A DNA stretch of 20,069 bases from RGDT01 sp964630925 (GCA_964630925.1 CAZVZK010000173.1:1-20069); one strand, 5' to 3'. Counted from the first letter of the stretch, positions 1 through 7,781 are shown. Translations and numbers: made by a program. Notes: generated by a model not told the origin, from the letters alone.

Positions 1-254
1 GCCACTTTGAACGAAGAGGATTTCTCGTGTCACGAAACGTAGCCCTGTAAGGGGGCAGCCTCTCTAAGTCACGGCCCGGAAGGGCGGAAGAGGCCGCCCC
101 AGGAACGCTTTGAGGGTGAGTAGGGGTGTGAGGAGCGTCCCCGGCCCGGGGCGGCGCCCCCGGCGCGGCGTCCCGCTCCCCGGCCTCCGCCGGCCCCGTC
201 GATGCCCCGCGTCTGTCTCTGCCCGATGCCCCCTTGGCCCCGCCGCCCCGACCC
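1..254. other. Gene-free stretch, nothing recognised
   Basis: I see no convincing gene here. The short open frames on either strand are Arg/Gly/Pro-rich, as expected by chance in very GC-rich DNA. The first 100 bases are less GC-rich than the rest. It borders the 3' end of the transposase remnant and may be part of the same decayed mobile-element region, but I could not recognise a terminal inverted repeat or target-site duplication. Confidence 0.4.
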
Positions 255-480
255 TCATCCGCACGCCGGTGCCTCCGCGGGCGGGGCCTCGATCCTCTTC
301 AGCTCATAGCCCAGCTCGCGCGCCCGCCGCGCCGGCTGCCTCTCCAGACGCGCCCTCACCTGCTCGGCGTACTCCGCCTCCGTCCGCTTGACGTACGCCT
401 CCCCGTAACGCATCAGGTGGTACACGACGCGGGCCGGGGCGTGGGGCGCCTGGAGGGCGCGGGCGCGGTGTCTCAGGGCG
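255..480 (-). pseudogene. Decayed 3' end of a transposase gene (IS110-like)
   Basis: Read on the minus strand, this frame encodes about 75 residues ending in a TGA at 255-257. It contains ARVVYHLMRYGEAYV, then an acidic/aromatic stretch with EYAEQ, then a basic helix leading to ARELGYELKRIE. From family knowledge, this order (A-R-hydrophobic-Y-H-hydrophobic-L-x-x-G-x-x-Y, then Y-E, R-rich helix, L-G-Y/F-x-L) resembles the extreme C-terminus of IS110/IS116-type transposases. Upstream the frame turns into Arg/Pro-rich sequence with no transposase similarity I can see, and the DEDD catalytic part and the Ser motif are absent. I therefore call it a truncated remnant rather than a gene. The family assignment is from memory of the motif and is the least certain part; the upstream limit is approximate. 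Confidence 0.5.
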
Positions 481-875
481 GCGCGTCGTGGTGGCGTGGG
501 GTCCGGGCATCGGGAGCGGGATGTGGCTGGCGGGGGGATGGCGGGCGCACCTTCATTCTTCGCGCCCGGACGCCGGGGATCAAGGGGGCGGACGCGCGTT
601 CGCGGTCATCCGCCGGGGGGTGTGCGCGGTGTTGGAATGTGGCATGTGACAAGGTGACTCGCGCACTCGACGCCGGTCCGTGACAGAGTGCGTCGGTCAG
701 CGCCGAGTCACATGCTCACTCGGGGGGGAAAGTGGGCAGGTGACTCGGCGGAGTGGGCGGGTGACTCCGGGGCGGGATTTGCGTTGCAGGGGGGTGCCTG
801 GGGGTCTGCAATGCAATGCAATGGCCCGACCACCGCCCGGCCCACTGTCATCCCAACGTCGGCGTGTGCGGCATG
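481..875. other. Gene-free stretch downstream of the TIGR03067 gene
   Basis: No coding region is supported here. Open frames on both strands lack recognisable domains, and the minus-strand gene beyond it stops at 876. The stretch holds the GTGACTC word cluster (654-767). It also holds an imperfect inverted repeat (781-789 with 806-814, one G-T pair) that could weakly end transcription of the minus-strand gene, although no T-run follows it. Confidence 0.4.
654..770. repeat. Cluster of four GTGACTC words with a short tandem repeat
   Basis: GTGACTC occurs at 654-660, 740-746 and 761-767, and its reverse complement GAGTCAC at 705-711. The last two copies lie in an imperfect tandem repeat of the form AGTGGGCRGGTGACTC (731-746 and 752-767), spaced 21 bp apart. 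The function is unknown. It could be a cluster of protein-binding sites or a decayed element end; two copies 21 bp apart would face the same side of the helix. Confidence 0.45.
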
Positions 876-1325
876 TCAGGGCAGCTTGCGCTTGAACGTC
901 TGGAGGTGGTCGCCGGCGCGGCTTGGGATGAGGGTCGGCGGCCGGGTGGGGTTGCTGGTGAAGCAGACACGCAGGTTGTCGCCGTCCATCTCGTACAGGC
1001 CCAGCCACTTCGCGCCGCTGCCGGGCTGGCTGATATCCCAGGTCTTCTTGCCGCCCTCGACGCCGAGCTTGAGGTCCCAGACGGCGCCGGAGCCGTCGTT
1101 GTAGGTGATCTTGTTCATCGAGAAGACGACGGAGTCGTTGAGGGGCTTGGGGACGGGCGGCAGTTGGCCGTAGGTGCAGGAGACGCGGTGCCACTTGCCC
1201 AGCATCCGCTTCATCTCCTCCTCGGGGGAGAACGCGGGCGTACGGGCGGGGGACTTGATGAACGGGGCCGGGGCCGCCAGCACGCCGGCGGCCAGGGTCA
1301 GCAGGATGGCCAGGGCGGAACGCAT
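876..1325 (-). CDS. Secreted TIGR03067 domain protein
   Basis: This encodes 149 residues. The start chosen is the ATG at 1325, because a GGAGG (1334-1338) lies 8 bases upstream and the protein then begins with a signal peptide: MRSA, a hydrophobic run to about residue 17, then AAPAP. Starts further upstream would bury the signal peptide. The mature part shows the small beta-barrel pattern named TIGR03067, which is expanded in planctomycetes: GKWHRVSC near residue 43, a central strand region, then LYEMDGDNLRVCF (110-122), RPPTLIPS (128-135) and a closing LQTFKRK. This DGD-x-L-x-x-C-F plus R-P-x-x-(F/I) pattern is the family's C-terminal half. The fold is lipocalin-like and the function unknown; an extracytoplasmic location is inferred. 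It is transcribed away from the PSD1 gene from a shared 125-bp divergent region. Confidence 0.85.
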   Translation of the reverse strand: MRSALAILLTLAAGVLAAPAPFIKSPARTPAFSPEEEMKRMLGKWHRVSCTYGQLPPVPKPLNDSVVFSMNKITYNDGSGAVWDLKLGVEGGKKTWDISQPGSGAKWLGLYEMDGDNLRVCFTSNPTRPPTLIPSRAGDHLQTFKRKLP

Positions 1326-1353
1326 GGCACGCGCCTCCGAGAGGGATGCTCCC

Positions 1354-1382
1354 ATGCTGCCGCGCCGGACGCCCCGAGTCAA
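1354..1382 (-). promoter_or_regulatory. Putative promoter of the TIGR03067 gene
   Basis: The minus strand reads TTGACT (-35, 1377-1382), 17 bp, then CAGCAT (-10, 1354-1359) followed by GG. Transcription would start about 20 bases before the ATG. The match is 5/6 at -35 and 3/6 at -10, and no experiment supports it here. Confidence 0.4.
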
Positions 1383-1394
1383 GGGGCTACCTGC

Positions 1395-1423
1395 TTGCTC
1401 CCCGTGGCCGCGTCGGGTAGGAT
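1395..1423 (+). promoter_or_regulatory. Putative promoter of the PSD1-DUF1501 operon
   Basis: TTGCTC (1395-1400), 17 bp, TAGGAT (1418-1423, 4/6 to consensus) ends 27 bases before the ATG at 1451. The -35 box lies 12 bp from that of the divergent promoter, so the two may compete or be co-regulated. Confidence 0.4.
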
Positions 1424-1450
1424 GATGCCATCCCCGACACGGGAGAAGCC

Positions 1451-3484
1451 ATGCACCTGCCGGCCCTGCTGCTCGCACTGATCGGGTCCACCCCGGCGGA
1501 GACGCCGCGGCTCTTCCGCCCCTTCGCGCGCCCGGCGGTGCCGGCCGAGGCGGGGGCCCGCAACCCCGTCGACGCCTTCATCCTGGCGCGGCTGCGTGCC
1601 AAAGGATTGACGCTCAACAGGCCCGCCGAGCCGGCGGCGCTGCTGCGGCGGCTGTCGTTCGACCTCACCGGGCTGCCGCCCGACGGCCCCGAGCCTTACG
1701 AGCGCGCCGTCGAGAGGTTGCTGGCAACGCCGGCGTTCGGCGAGCGGTGGGCGCAGCCCTGGCTCGACCTGGTGCGCTTCGCCGAGAGCGACGGCTTCAA
1801 CCAGGACGCCCTGCGGCCCGACGCGTGGCGTTACCGCGACTGGGTCATCCGCGCGTTCAACGCCGACCTGCCGTACCGCGACTTCGTGCGCCACCAGCTG
1901 GCCGGGGACGAGGCCGGCGGCGAGGAGGCGCTGACCGCGTCCGGCTTCCTGCGGCTGCACACCGACGAGTACAACGCGGCGCAGCTCGAGCAGCGGCGTC
2001 AGGAGATCCTCGACGACGTCACCGAGACGGCGGGGCTGGCGTTCCTGGGCCTGACGTTCGGCTGCGCCCGCTGCCACGACCACAAGTATGACCCGATCTC
2101 GCAGAAGGACTACTTCCGGCTTCAGGCGTTCTTCGCGGCGCTGGTGCGGCGCGACGTGCCGCTGCCGTCGCCCGAGTGGGACCGCTGGCAGGAGCAGACG
2201 CGGGCCGCCCGCGCCGAGCTGGACGCGATGGTGGCGAAGAAGCGGAAGGACGAGGCGGCCAAGGGGCTGGAACGCTTCAACGCCGACATCCGCCGCGCGT
2301 TCCTGCTGGCGCCGGAGAAACGCACGCCCTTCGAGGAGCAGATCGCCCTGCTGGCCGGCTTGCAGGTGCGTGGCTACGAGGACAACGCGCCCCTGCGGCT
2401 GCCGGCGGCCCAGAAGAAGGCGTATCAGGATCTGGAGAAGAAGCTGCCGCCGAGGCCGCACAGGCCGCACATCATGGCGGTGGCGGACGTGGCCCGTGAG
2501 GCGCCGCCGACGCATCGGCTGATCGGCGGCGACTGGCGCAAGCCGGCGGCGGCGGTGCAGCCGGGATTCCCGGCGTCCATCGGCGGAACGCCCGAGATCA
2601 AGCCGACGAAGGACGGCACGGGCCGGCGCACGGCCCTGGCGGATTGGCTGACGAAGGACGACCACCCGCTGACGGCCCGCGTGGCGGTGAACCGCATCTG
2701 GCAGCAGTTGACGGGGCAGGGGATCGTGGCGACGCCGAGCGACTTCGGTGCCCAGGGCACGCCGCCGACGCACCCCGACTTGCTCGACTGGCTGGCGAAG
2801 GAGCTGATCGAGAGCGGGTGGTCGGTCAAGCACGTCGTGCGGCTGATCGTGATGAGCGACACCTACCGCCAGTCGTCGTTCATCGACCCGACGGCCCACG
2901 CGAAGGCGCTGCGCGTGGATAGGGAGAACACGCTCCTGTGGGCGATGCGCCGCCGCCGGCTGGAGGGCGAGGCGATCCGCGACGCCGTCCTGGCGGTCAG
3001 CGGGACGCTGAACCGCAGGCCGTTCGGCGTGAGCGCCCGCCCCGCCCTGCCGGCGAACGCCGGACGCGGCGGGTGGGCGGCGGACGCCAGGGCGGAGGAC
3101 CGGGACCGGCGGTCCGTCTACGTCCTGGCGAAGCGGAACATGCGGTTCCCGTTGTTCGATGCGTTCGACCAGCCGGACCTGTGCCAGAGCTGCGGGCGTC
3201 GTCTGGTGACGACGACGGCGCCGCAGGCGTTGGCCCTGCTCAACGGCGACCTGACGCGCGAGCAGGCGAAGGCGTGGGCGGAGGGGCTGGCGAAGGAGTC
3301 GCCGTCGCACGCGCTGGAGACAGCGTACACGCGGGCGTGGGGCCGGCAGCCCGACGCCGAGGAGATGCGTCTGGGGTTGGAGTACCTGGCCTCCATGCGC
3401 CGCAAGGGCCTGACTCAGGCAGAGGCCCTGGCACGCATCTGCCACGCGTTGTTCAACACGAGCGAGTTCAGCCACATCGATTGA
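1451..3484 (+). CDS. DUF1549/DUF1553 (PSD1-type) protein, short form
   Basis: This encodes 677 residues; the start is supported by GGAGAAG just before the ATG. A DUF1549 region spans about 36-240, with NPVDAFILARL, the signature DLTGLPP (71-77), FGERWA and WLDLVRFAESDGFNQD. A haem-like C-x-x-C-H (C205-H209) sits within the usual GCARCHDHKYDPI block. A DUF1553 region spans about 385-660 (TALADWLTKDDHPLTARVAV, NRIWQQLTGQGIV, VVRLIVMSDTYRQSS). From family knowledge, these proteins are abundant in planctomycetes and sit beside DUF1501 genes, as here (9 bp gap). Many are 800-1,100 residues with an N-terminal cytochrome-c-like (PSCyt1) domain; this one lacks it and starts with a short hydrophobic leader. 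The biochemical function is unknown; export to the envelope is inferred. Confidence 0.9.
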   Translation: MHLPALLLALIGSTPAETPRLFRPFARPAVPAEAGARNPVDAFILARLRAKGLTLNRPAEPAALLRRLSFDLTGLPPDGPEPYERAVERLLATPAFGERWAQPWLDLVRFAESDGFNQDALRPDAWRYRDWVIRAFNADLPYRDFVRHQLAGDEAGGEEALTASGFLRLHTDEYNAAQLEQRRQEILDDVTETAGLAFLGLTFGCARCHDHKYDPISQKDYFRLQAFFAALVRRDVPLPSPEWDRWQEQTRAARAELDAMVAKKRKDEAAKGLERFNADIRRAFLLAPEKRTPFEEQIALLAGLQVRGYEDNAPLRLPAAQKKAYQDLEKKLPPRPHRPHIMAVADVAREAPPTHRLIGGDWRKPAAAVQPGFPASIGGTPEIKPTKDGTGRRTALADWLTKDDHPLTARVAVNRIWQQLTGQGIVATPSDFGAQGTPPTHPDLLDWLAKELIESGWSVKHVVRLIVMSDTYRQSSFIDPTAHAKALRVDRENTLLWAMRRRRLEGEAIRDAVLAVSGTLNRRPFGVSARPALPANAGRGGWAADARAEDRDRRSVYVLAKRNMRFPLFDAFDQPDLCQSCGRRLVTTTAPQALALLNGDLTREQAKAWAEGLAKESPSHALETAYTRAWGRQPDAEEMRLGLEYLASMRRKGLTQAEALARICHALFNTSEFSHID

Positions 3485-3493
3485 GGACGGCTC

Positions 3494-4900
3494 ATGCACG
3501 TCGAACGGCCCGCCTCGCGCCGCGACTTCCTGGCCCGCGCCGGCGGCGGGCTGGGGCTGGTGGCGTTGTCGGCCCTGGAGGCGCAGGCAGCCGCCCCGCC
3601 CACGCCGGCCTCGGGGCCGCTGGCGCCGAAGCCGCCGCACCACGCGGCGAAGGCGAAGAGCGTCATCTGGCTGTTCATGGACGGCGGGCCCTCGCACATC
3701 GACACGTTCGACCCCAAGCCGGCTCTGACGAAACTGGCCGGCAAGCCGCTGCCGGCGTCGTTCCCGCGCCCCGTGACGGCGATGGGCAAGACGGCCGACA
3801 CGCCGCTGCTGGCGTCGAAGCGCAAGTTCGCGCGGCACGGCGAGAGCGGCCTGTGGGTAAGCGACTGGTACCCGGAGGTGGCCAAGCACGTCGACAAGCT
3901 GGCGGTGCTGCGCGGCTGCCACGCCGACGGCCTGAACCACGTCGGCAGCATCTGCCAGATGAACACGGGGAGCATCCTGGCCGGCAGGCCGTGCCTGGGG
4001 TCGTGGGCGCTTTACGGCCTGGGCACGCCGAGCCAGGACCTGCCCGGCTACGTCGTGCTGATGGACTACCCGGAGGGGCCGCCCGGCGGGGCGCGGAACT
4101 GGGGCACCGGCTTCATGCCGGCGACGTACCAGGGGACGGCGTTCCGCCCCGGCTCGGCGCCGGTGCTGCATTTGGCCCCGACGCTGAAGGACGGCCAGCG
4201 CGAGGAGCTGGACTTCATCCAGGCGCTCAACCGCAAGCACGCGGCGGCGCGGCACGACGAGGGGCTGGAGGCGCGGATCGCGAGTTACGAGCTGGCCTAC
4301 CGCATGCAGTCGGCGGCCCCCGAGGCGGTGGACCTGAACAAGGAGTCGGCGGCGACGCGGGACCTGTACGGCGTCGGCGACAAGGTGGTGGGGCGGATGG
4401 CCGGCTGCTGCCTGATGGCGCGGCGGCTGGTGGAGCGCGGGGTCCGGTTCGTGCAGGTGTACTGCGGGGCCGGGAGCAAGTGGGACGCCCACGCGGACGT
4501 GGAGACGAACCACGGCAAGCTGTGCCGCGAGAGCGACCGCCCCATCGCCGCGCTGCTTCACGACCTGAAGTCGCGCGGGATGCTGGATTCGACGCTGGTG
4601 ATCTGGGGCGGCGAGTTCGGGCGGACGCCGATGAGCGAGAGCGGCGTGGGCCGCGACCACAACCCGTGGGGCTTCACGACGTGGCTGGCGGGGGCGGGGG
4701 TGAAGGGGGGCATCACGCACGGGGCCACCGACGAGATCGGGCTGTACACGGTGGAGGGGAAGACGCACGTCCACGACCTGCACGCGACGATCCTGCACCT
4801 GATGGGGCTGGACCACAAGAAGCTGACGTTGATGCACGCGGGCCGCGAGGAGCGCGCGACGATCAACGGCGGCAAGGTGGTCAAAGAGGTGCTGGCGTGA
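3494..4900 (+). CDS. DUF1501 family protein with twin-arginine leader
   Basis: This encodes 468 residues, starting 9 bp after the PSD1 stop, so the two are almost certainly co-transcribed. The N-terminus has a twin-arginine signal (S-R-R-D-F-L at 8-13, then a Gly/Ala/Leu hydrophobic run ending near AQAAA), suggesting export folded through Tat. The body carries the DUF1501 signatures VIWLFMDGGPSHIDTFDPKP and GLWVSDWYPEVAKHVDKLAV, then DSTLVIWGGEFGRTP and GRDHNPWGFTTWLAG. DUF1501 belongs to the alkaline-phosphatase/sulfatase-like superfamily; the conserved Asp, His and Glu positions fit metal binding, but no substrate is established. The PSD1 partner points to a joint envelope role, which is inference. 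Confidence 0.92.
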   Translation: MHVERPASRRDFLARAGGGLGLVALSALEAQAAAPPTPASGPLAPKPPHHAAKAKSVIWLFMDGGPSHIDTFDPKPALTKLAGKPLPASFPRPVTAMGKTADTPLLASKRKFARHGESGLWVSDWYPEVAKHVDKLAVLRGCHADGLNHVGSICQMNTGSILAGRPCLGSWALYGLGTPSQDLPGYVVLMDYPEGPPGGARNWGTGFMPATYQGTAFRPGSAPVLHLAPTLKDGQREELDFIQALNRKHAAARHDEGLEARIASYELAYRMQSAAPEAVDLNKESAATRDLYGVGDKVVGRMAGCCLMARRLVERGVRFVQVYCGAGSKWDAHADVETNHGKLCRESDRPIAALLHDLKSRGMLDSTLVIWGGEFGRTPMSESGVGRDHNPWGFTTWLAGAGVKGGITHGATDEIGLYTVEGKTHVHDLHATILHLMGLDHKKLTLMHAGREERATINGGKVVKEVLA

Positions 4901-4901
4901 C

Positions 4902-4926
4902 GGGCAGGCGCCCTCCCTTCCTGCCC
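4902..4926 (+). terminator. Hairpin after the DUF1501 stop codon
   Basis: A perfect 7-bp stem (GGGCAGG / CCTGCCC) with an 11-base loop begins one base after the DUF1501 stop codon. Only TT follows it, so it is not a textbook intrinsic terminator, but its position fits a 3'-end structure for the PSD1-DUF1501 mRNA. Confidence 0.4.
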
Positions 4927-4954
4927 TTGCACCACCCGGCAGACGCGGTATAAG
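4927..4954 (+). promoter_or_regulatory. Possible promoter of the SH3-protein gene
   Basis: TTGCAC (4927-4932), 16 bp, TATAAG (4949-4954, 5/6 to consensus). It would give a leader of about 110 bases containing the 16-bp palindrome at 4986-5001. The -35 match is poor (3/6), so this is tentative. Confidence 0.3.
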
Positions 4955-4985
4955 CCGCACCGGCCGCCGCCGCGCCCGGCGATCC

Positions 4986-5001
4986 CGCGCCCGCGGGCGC
5001 G
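4986..5001. repeat. 16-bp perfect palindrome upstream of the SH3 gene
   Basis: CGCGCCCGCGGGCGCG is fully self-complementary and lies 70 bp before the ATG at 5072. It could be an operator or, in RNA, a very stable leader hairpin. In such GC-rich DNA chance is also possible. Confidence 0.4.
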
Positions 5002-5071
5002 CCCACGCTCTCGCCCACGCCGCCGCCCCGCCGATCAAGGGAAGTGGGACTCCCCCGCCGGAGAAGCCTCG

Positions 5072-6139
5072 ATGACCCCTGCCCTCGCACTCCTCGCCCT
5101 CACGCTGCCCCTCCAGGACGCCCCCCGCAAGGCCGCCGTGAAGGCCGAGTCCGCCGAGCTGCGCGCCGGGCCGAGCGACAGCACCCAGTACCACGTCACC
5201 AACACCGTCCGCCGTGGCACCACCCTGGAAGTCCTGGGCGAGGAGCCGGGCGGCTGGCTCCGCGTCAAGCCGCCCCCCGGCTCCGTCACCTGGATCAACA
5301 CCGCCTCCCTCAACAACACCGTCCCCGGCCAGAACAAGCCCGTCGTGGGCGCCGCCGGCGCCACCATCCCAACCTACCCAGGCTCCGAGGCCAACCTCGG
5401 ACGCCGCCCCAACGTCATCGGCGCCAGGGTCAAGCCCGGCTTCATCGCCGAGTGCATCGGCAGCCCCGAGCGGCCCGACGTGGACGGCACCTGGGTGCGC
5501 ATCAAGCCGCCGCCCGGCGAGGTCCGCTACGTCCGCGCCGCCGCCCTCGACGGCGCCACGGGCAGCTTCACCCCGGCCCCCGGCGCCGCCGCCAGCGCCG
5601 TGTCCGCGGGCGCCCTGCCCATCGCCCGCACCCCGTCCGCCAACGCCGCCCAGACCGCCGATGAGCTGTGGCGGCAGGCCCACGCCGCCCACGTCGCCCG
5701 CCGCCACGAGGAGGCCGCCAAACTCTACGAGGAGACGGCCGAGGCCGCCAAGGCCAACCCGGCCCTCGCCGCCCACGCGACGGCCCAGGCCCGCGCCCTG
5801 CGTGCCTGGCTGGCCAGCAGCGCCGGCTCGTCCTTCGCACCCACCTCCGCCGGCGCGACGCTGTCCGCCCCCGGCGACACGCCGCGCGCCCAGCCGGTGG
5901 GCGTGTTCCGTGGCACCCTGCGCCGGGCCGGTTGGAACATCGACGGGCAGCGGGCGTACTTCCTCGACGTGTTCGTCCAGGGCGGCATCCGCCAGCCGGG
6001 CTTCTACGTCACCGCCGGCCCCGGCGTCGATCTCGCCGCCTTCGCGGGCCGCGACGTGGAGCTGGCGGGCACCCCCGTGTACCGGGGCGAGCTGCGGGCG
6101 CACCACCTCGTGGCGGGGCGCATCCAGCTCTACCGTTGA
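5072..6139 (+). CDS. Secreted protein with two bacterial SH3-like domains
   Basis: This encodes 355 residues; GGAGAAG six bases upstream supports the ATG. A short hydrophobic leader (residues 1-14) is followed by a bacterial SH3 (SH3_3-like) domain at about 22-80 (AELRAGPSDSTQYHVTNTV, then GGWLRVKPPPGSVTWI). A second, more diverged copy lies at about 95-160 (WVRIKPPPGEVRYVRAAAL). Both keep the W-L/V-R-V/I-K-P-P-P-G core, indicating an internal duplication. Residues 195-250 form Ala-rich helices resembling a TPR-like hairpin pair (ADELWRQAHAAHVARRHEEA). The C-terminus (275-355) looks like a small beta domain (GVFRGTLRR, AYFLDVFVQ, RDVELAGTPVYRG), perhaps OB-like. Bacterial SH3 domains often bind peptidoglycan or proteins in the envelope; no catalytic residues are evident. 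The specific role is unknown. Confidence 0.8.
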   Translation: MTPALALLALTLPLQDAPRKAAVKAESAELRAGPSDSTQYHVTNTVRRGTTLEVLGEEPGGWLRVKPPPGSVTWINTASLNNTVPGQNKPVVGAAGATIPTYPGSEANLGRRPNVIGARVKPGFIAECIGSPERPDVDGTWVRIKPPPGEVRYVRAAALDGATGSFTPAPGAAASAVSAGALPIARTPSANAAQTADELWRQAHAAHVARRHEEAAKLYEETAEAAKANPALAAHATAQARALRAWLASSAGSSFAPTSAGATLSAPGDTPRAQPVGVFRGTLRRAGWNIDGQRAYFLDVFVQGGIRQPGFYVTAGPGVDLAAFAGRDVELAGTPVYRGELRAHHLVAGRIQLYR

Positions 6140-6142
6140 GGC

Positions 6143-6171
6143 TTGATTCCCCCGGCCGGGCGTGGTATGGC
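6143..6171 (+). promoter_or_regulatory. Putative promoter of the small membrane protein gene
   Basis: TTGATT (6143-6148), 17 bp, TATGGC (6166-6171), placed just after the SH3-gene stop and about 40 bases before the ATG at 6210. The gene may instead be read through from upstream. Confidence 0.3.
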
Positions 6172-6209
6172 GGCACCGTCCGCCAACGCCCCTGCAGGGA
6201 GTCCAGGCC

Positions 6210-6470
6210 ATGCGAAACCTTCTCGCCTTCGGCGCCGCCCTCGTGCTGACCTTCGCCATCGTCGGCGGCTGGCTCGGCTGGTACAGCTTCCGCTCCGTCC
6301 CCTCGCCCGACGGCAAGCCCAGCCTGACCATCGACTTCAACACCGCCAAGATGCTCGATGACGCCAAGAAGGCCGAGGCCGCCCTCGAGGCCCGCCTCCG
6401 CGAGCAGGCCGCCAAACTCGAGGCCGAACGGAAGGCCGCCGAGGAGAAGAAGAAGTCGGCCGTCAACTGA
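6210..6470 (+). CDS. Small single-pass membrane protein with coiled coil
   Basis: This encodes 86 residues from the ATG at 6210, with AGGGA about 10 bases upstream. An upstream ATG at 6162 is possible but would add a non-hydrophobic Pro-rich stretch before the membrane anchor. Residues 4-26 form one transmembrane segment or uncleaved signal anchor (LLAFGAALVLTFAIVGGWLG). A short link (PDGKPSLTIDFNTAKML) follows, then a highly charged Ala/Glu/Lys helix (48-84) that should form a coiled coil. No enzyme motif is present. It lies 70 bp after the SH3 gene on the same strand and ends 3 bp from the convergent UPF0261 gene. It might be an envelope scaffold; I do not recognise a named family. Confidence 0.7.
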   Translation: MRNLLAFGAALVLTFAIVGGWLGWYSFRSVPSPDGKPSLTIDFNTAKMLDDAKKAEAALEARLREQAAKLEAERKAAEEKKKSAVN

Positions 6471-6473
6471 CGC

Positions 6474-7658
6474 TCACGCATCGGACAGCATCCCCAGCAG
6501 GGCCTTCGCCATCGCGCCGGCGAAGGCCGCGTCGTTGACATGCGCGTCCATCTCCACCAGCTCCACATTCGCCCCGGCCCCCTTCCGCACCGCCTCGAAC
6601 AGCGCCGCGTCCGCCTCCGGCCACCAGAACGGCTGGCCCTCACGGTCCAGCGCCGAAACCCCACGCAGCGGTATGAATATCGACACCGCCCCCGCACTCG
6701 CCGTCGCCCTCTCGGCGATCCACGCCCCCAGCCGCGCGTTCTCCTCCGGCGTCGTCCGCATCAGCGTCACCGACGGGTTGTGCCTGTGGAAGCGCCGACC
6801 CCGGAACCTCTCCGGCACCGTTTCCACGGGCCCGAAGTTGACCATGTCCAGCGCCCCCAGCGAGATCACCTGCGGCACCCCACGCCGCGCCGCCGCCGTC
6901 AATCTGTCCGGGCCGGCGGACAGCACGCCGCCCACCAGCTCGTCGGCCAGCTCGGTCGTGGTCACGTCCAGCACGCCGCAGGCGGTCCCGTCGGCGATGA
7001 GTGACTCCATCGTCATCCCGCCGGTGCCCGTCGCGTGGAAGACCAGCACCTCGTACCCCGCCGCCTCCAGCTCGCGCCGGGCCGCCTCCACGCACGGCGT
7101 CGTCACGCCGAACATCGTCGCCGTGATGACGGGCCGCTCCTGCGAAGCCGCCGCCGTGGGGCGCGACACCATCCCCGCCATCGCCTGGGCGGCGTTCCAC
7201 AGCACGGCCCGGCTGACGCGGTTGAGCCCCGACAGATCAACGACGGAGTGCATCATGCACACGTCGCGCACGCCGACGTAGGGCCGCACCTGCCCCGACG
7301 CCAGGGTGCTGACCATGACCTTCGGCACGCCGAGGGGCAGCTCGCGCATCGCCGCCGTCCCGATCACCGTGCCGGCCGAGCCGCCCAGCCCCAGCACCCC
7401 GTGGACGCGGCCCTCGGCGTGCAACCGCCTGGCGACGGCGGCGGCCCCACGGGCGGCGGCCTCGACCGCGTCGCCGCGCGAGCCGGGGATGGGGCCGGCG
7501 AAGACCTCCTCGCGCGGGATGTCGGCGGTGATGCGTGGCGGCCCCTGGCTGCCGGCGTCCAGCACCAGCACCTCGACGCCGGCGCCGCGCAGGGCGTCAC
7601 GCACGAAGCCGGCCTCGTCGCCCTTGGTGTCGAGCGTGGCGATCAGCAGAACGGGCAT
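6474..7658 (-). CDS. Tm-1-like ATP-binding domain protein (UPF0261)
   Basis: This encodes 394 residues. A perfect AGGAGG (7666-7671 on the complement) lies 7 bases before the ATG at 7658. The start MPVLLIATLDTKGDEAGFVRD is diagnostic of UPF0261, as are VLGLGGSAGTVIGTAAM (nucleotide-binding loop of the N-terminal domain) and KVMVSTLASGQVRPYVG with VVDLSGLNRVSR. The C-terminal domain has VFHATGTGGMTMESLI, GVLDVTTTELADELVGG and a closing EMDAHVNDAAFA. The family includes the N-terminal part of the tomato virus-resistance protein Tm-1, where this fold binds ATP. In bacteria it often sits next to a phosphoenolpyruvate-hydrolase-like TIM-barrel gene; no such neighbour is seen here. It is cytoplasmic, with no signal peptide. 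The length is normal for the family and the true bacterial substrate is unknown. Confidence 0.92.
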   Translation of the reverse strand: MPVLLIATLDTKGDEAGFVRDALRGAGVEVLVLDAGSQGPPRITADIPREEVFAGPIPGSRGDAVEAAARGAAAVARRLHAEGRVHGVLGLGGSAGTVIGTAAMRELPLGVPKVMVSTLASGQVRPYVGVRDVCMMHSVVDLSGLNRVSRAVLWNAAQAMAGMVSRPTAAASQERPVITATMFGVTTPCVEAARRELEAAGYEVLVFHATGTGGMTMESLIADGTACGVLDVTTTELADELVGGVLSAGPDRLTAAARRGVPQVISLGALDMVNFGPVETVPERFRGRRFHRHNPSVTLMRTTPEENARLGAWIAERATASAGAVSIFIPLRGVSALDREGQPFWWPEADAALFEAVRKGAGANVELVEMDAHVNDAAFAGAMAKALLGMLSDA

Positions 7659-7759
7659 GTGTGGGCCTCCTGGGGACGCGCGGGCGTCCAGAATGTCCTA
7701 TGAGCCCCGGCGTCGGCCGAGCGATTGATCCTCGGCCGCCCAGGCCCTACTTCCAGTGG

Positions 7760-7781
7760 CGACAAGCCCCCCGGCTTGTCG
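7760..7781. terminator. Strong hairpin between the DUF5681 and UPF0261 genes
   Basis: A perfect 9-bp stem (CGACAAGCC / GGCTTGTCG) closes a CCCC loop (GGGG on the minus strand). It lies between the stop of the minus-strand DUF5681-like gene and the start of the UPF0261 gene. No T-run follows, so it is a terminator only by position; it could also be a short dispersed repeat. Confidence 0.4.

Noticed and set aside
1379..6697. A 1,772-codon open frame on the minus strand across the PSD1, DUF1501 and SH3 genes
   Set aside because: It is antisense to three well-recognised genes, is extremely Arg/Gly/Ala/His-rich, and has no domain. Long antisense frames are expected where plus-strand codons end almost always in G or C. 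Only its last part, in another frame, overlaps the real minus-strand TIGR03067 gene.
6474..7658. UPF0261 gene as part of an operon with a phosphoenolpyruvate-hydrolase-like partner
   Set aside because: The partner is often adjacent in other genomes, but here the downstream neighbour is convergent and the upstream gene is the unrelated DUF5681-like gene.
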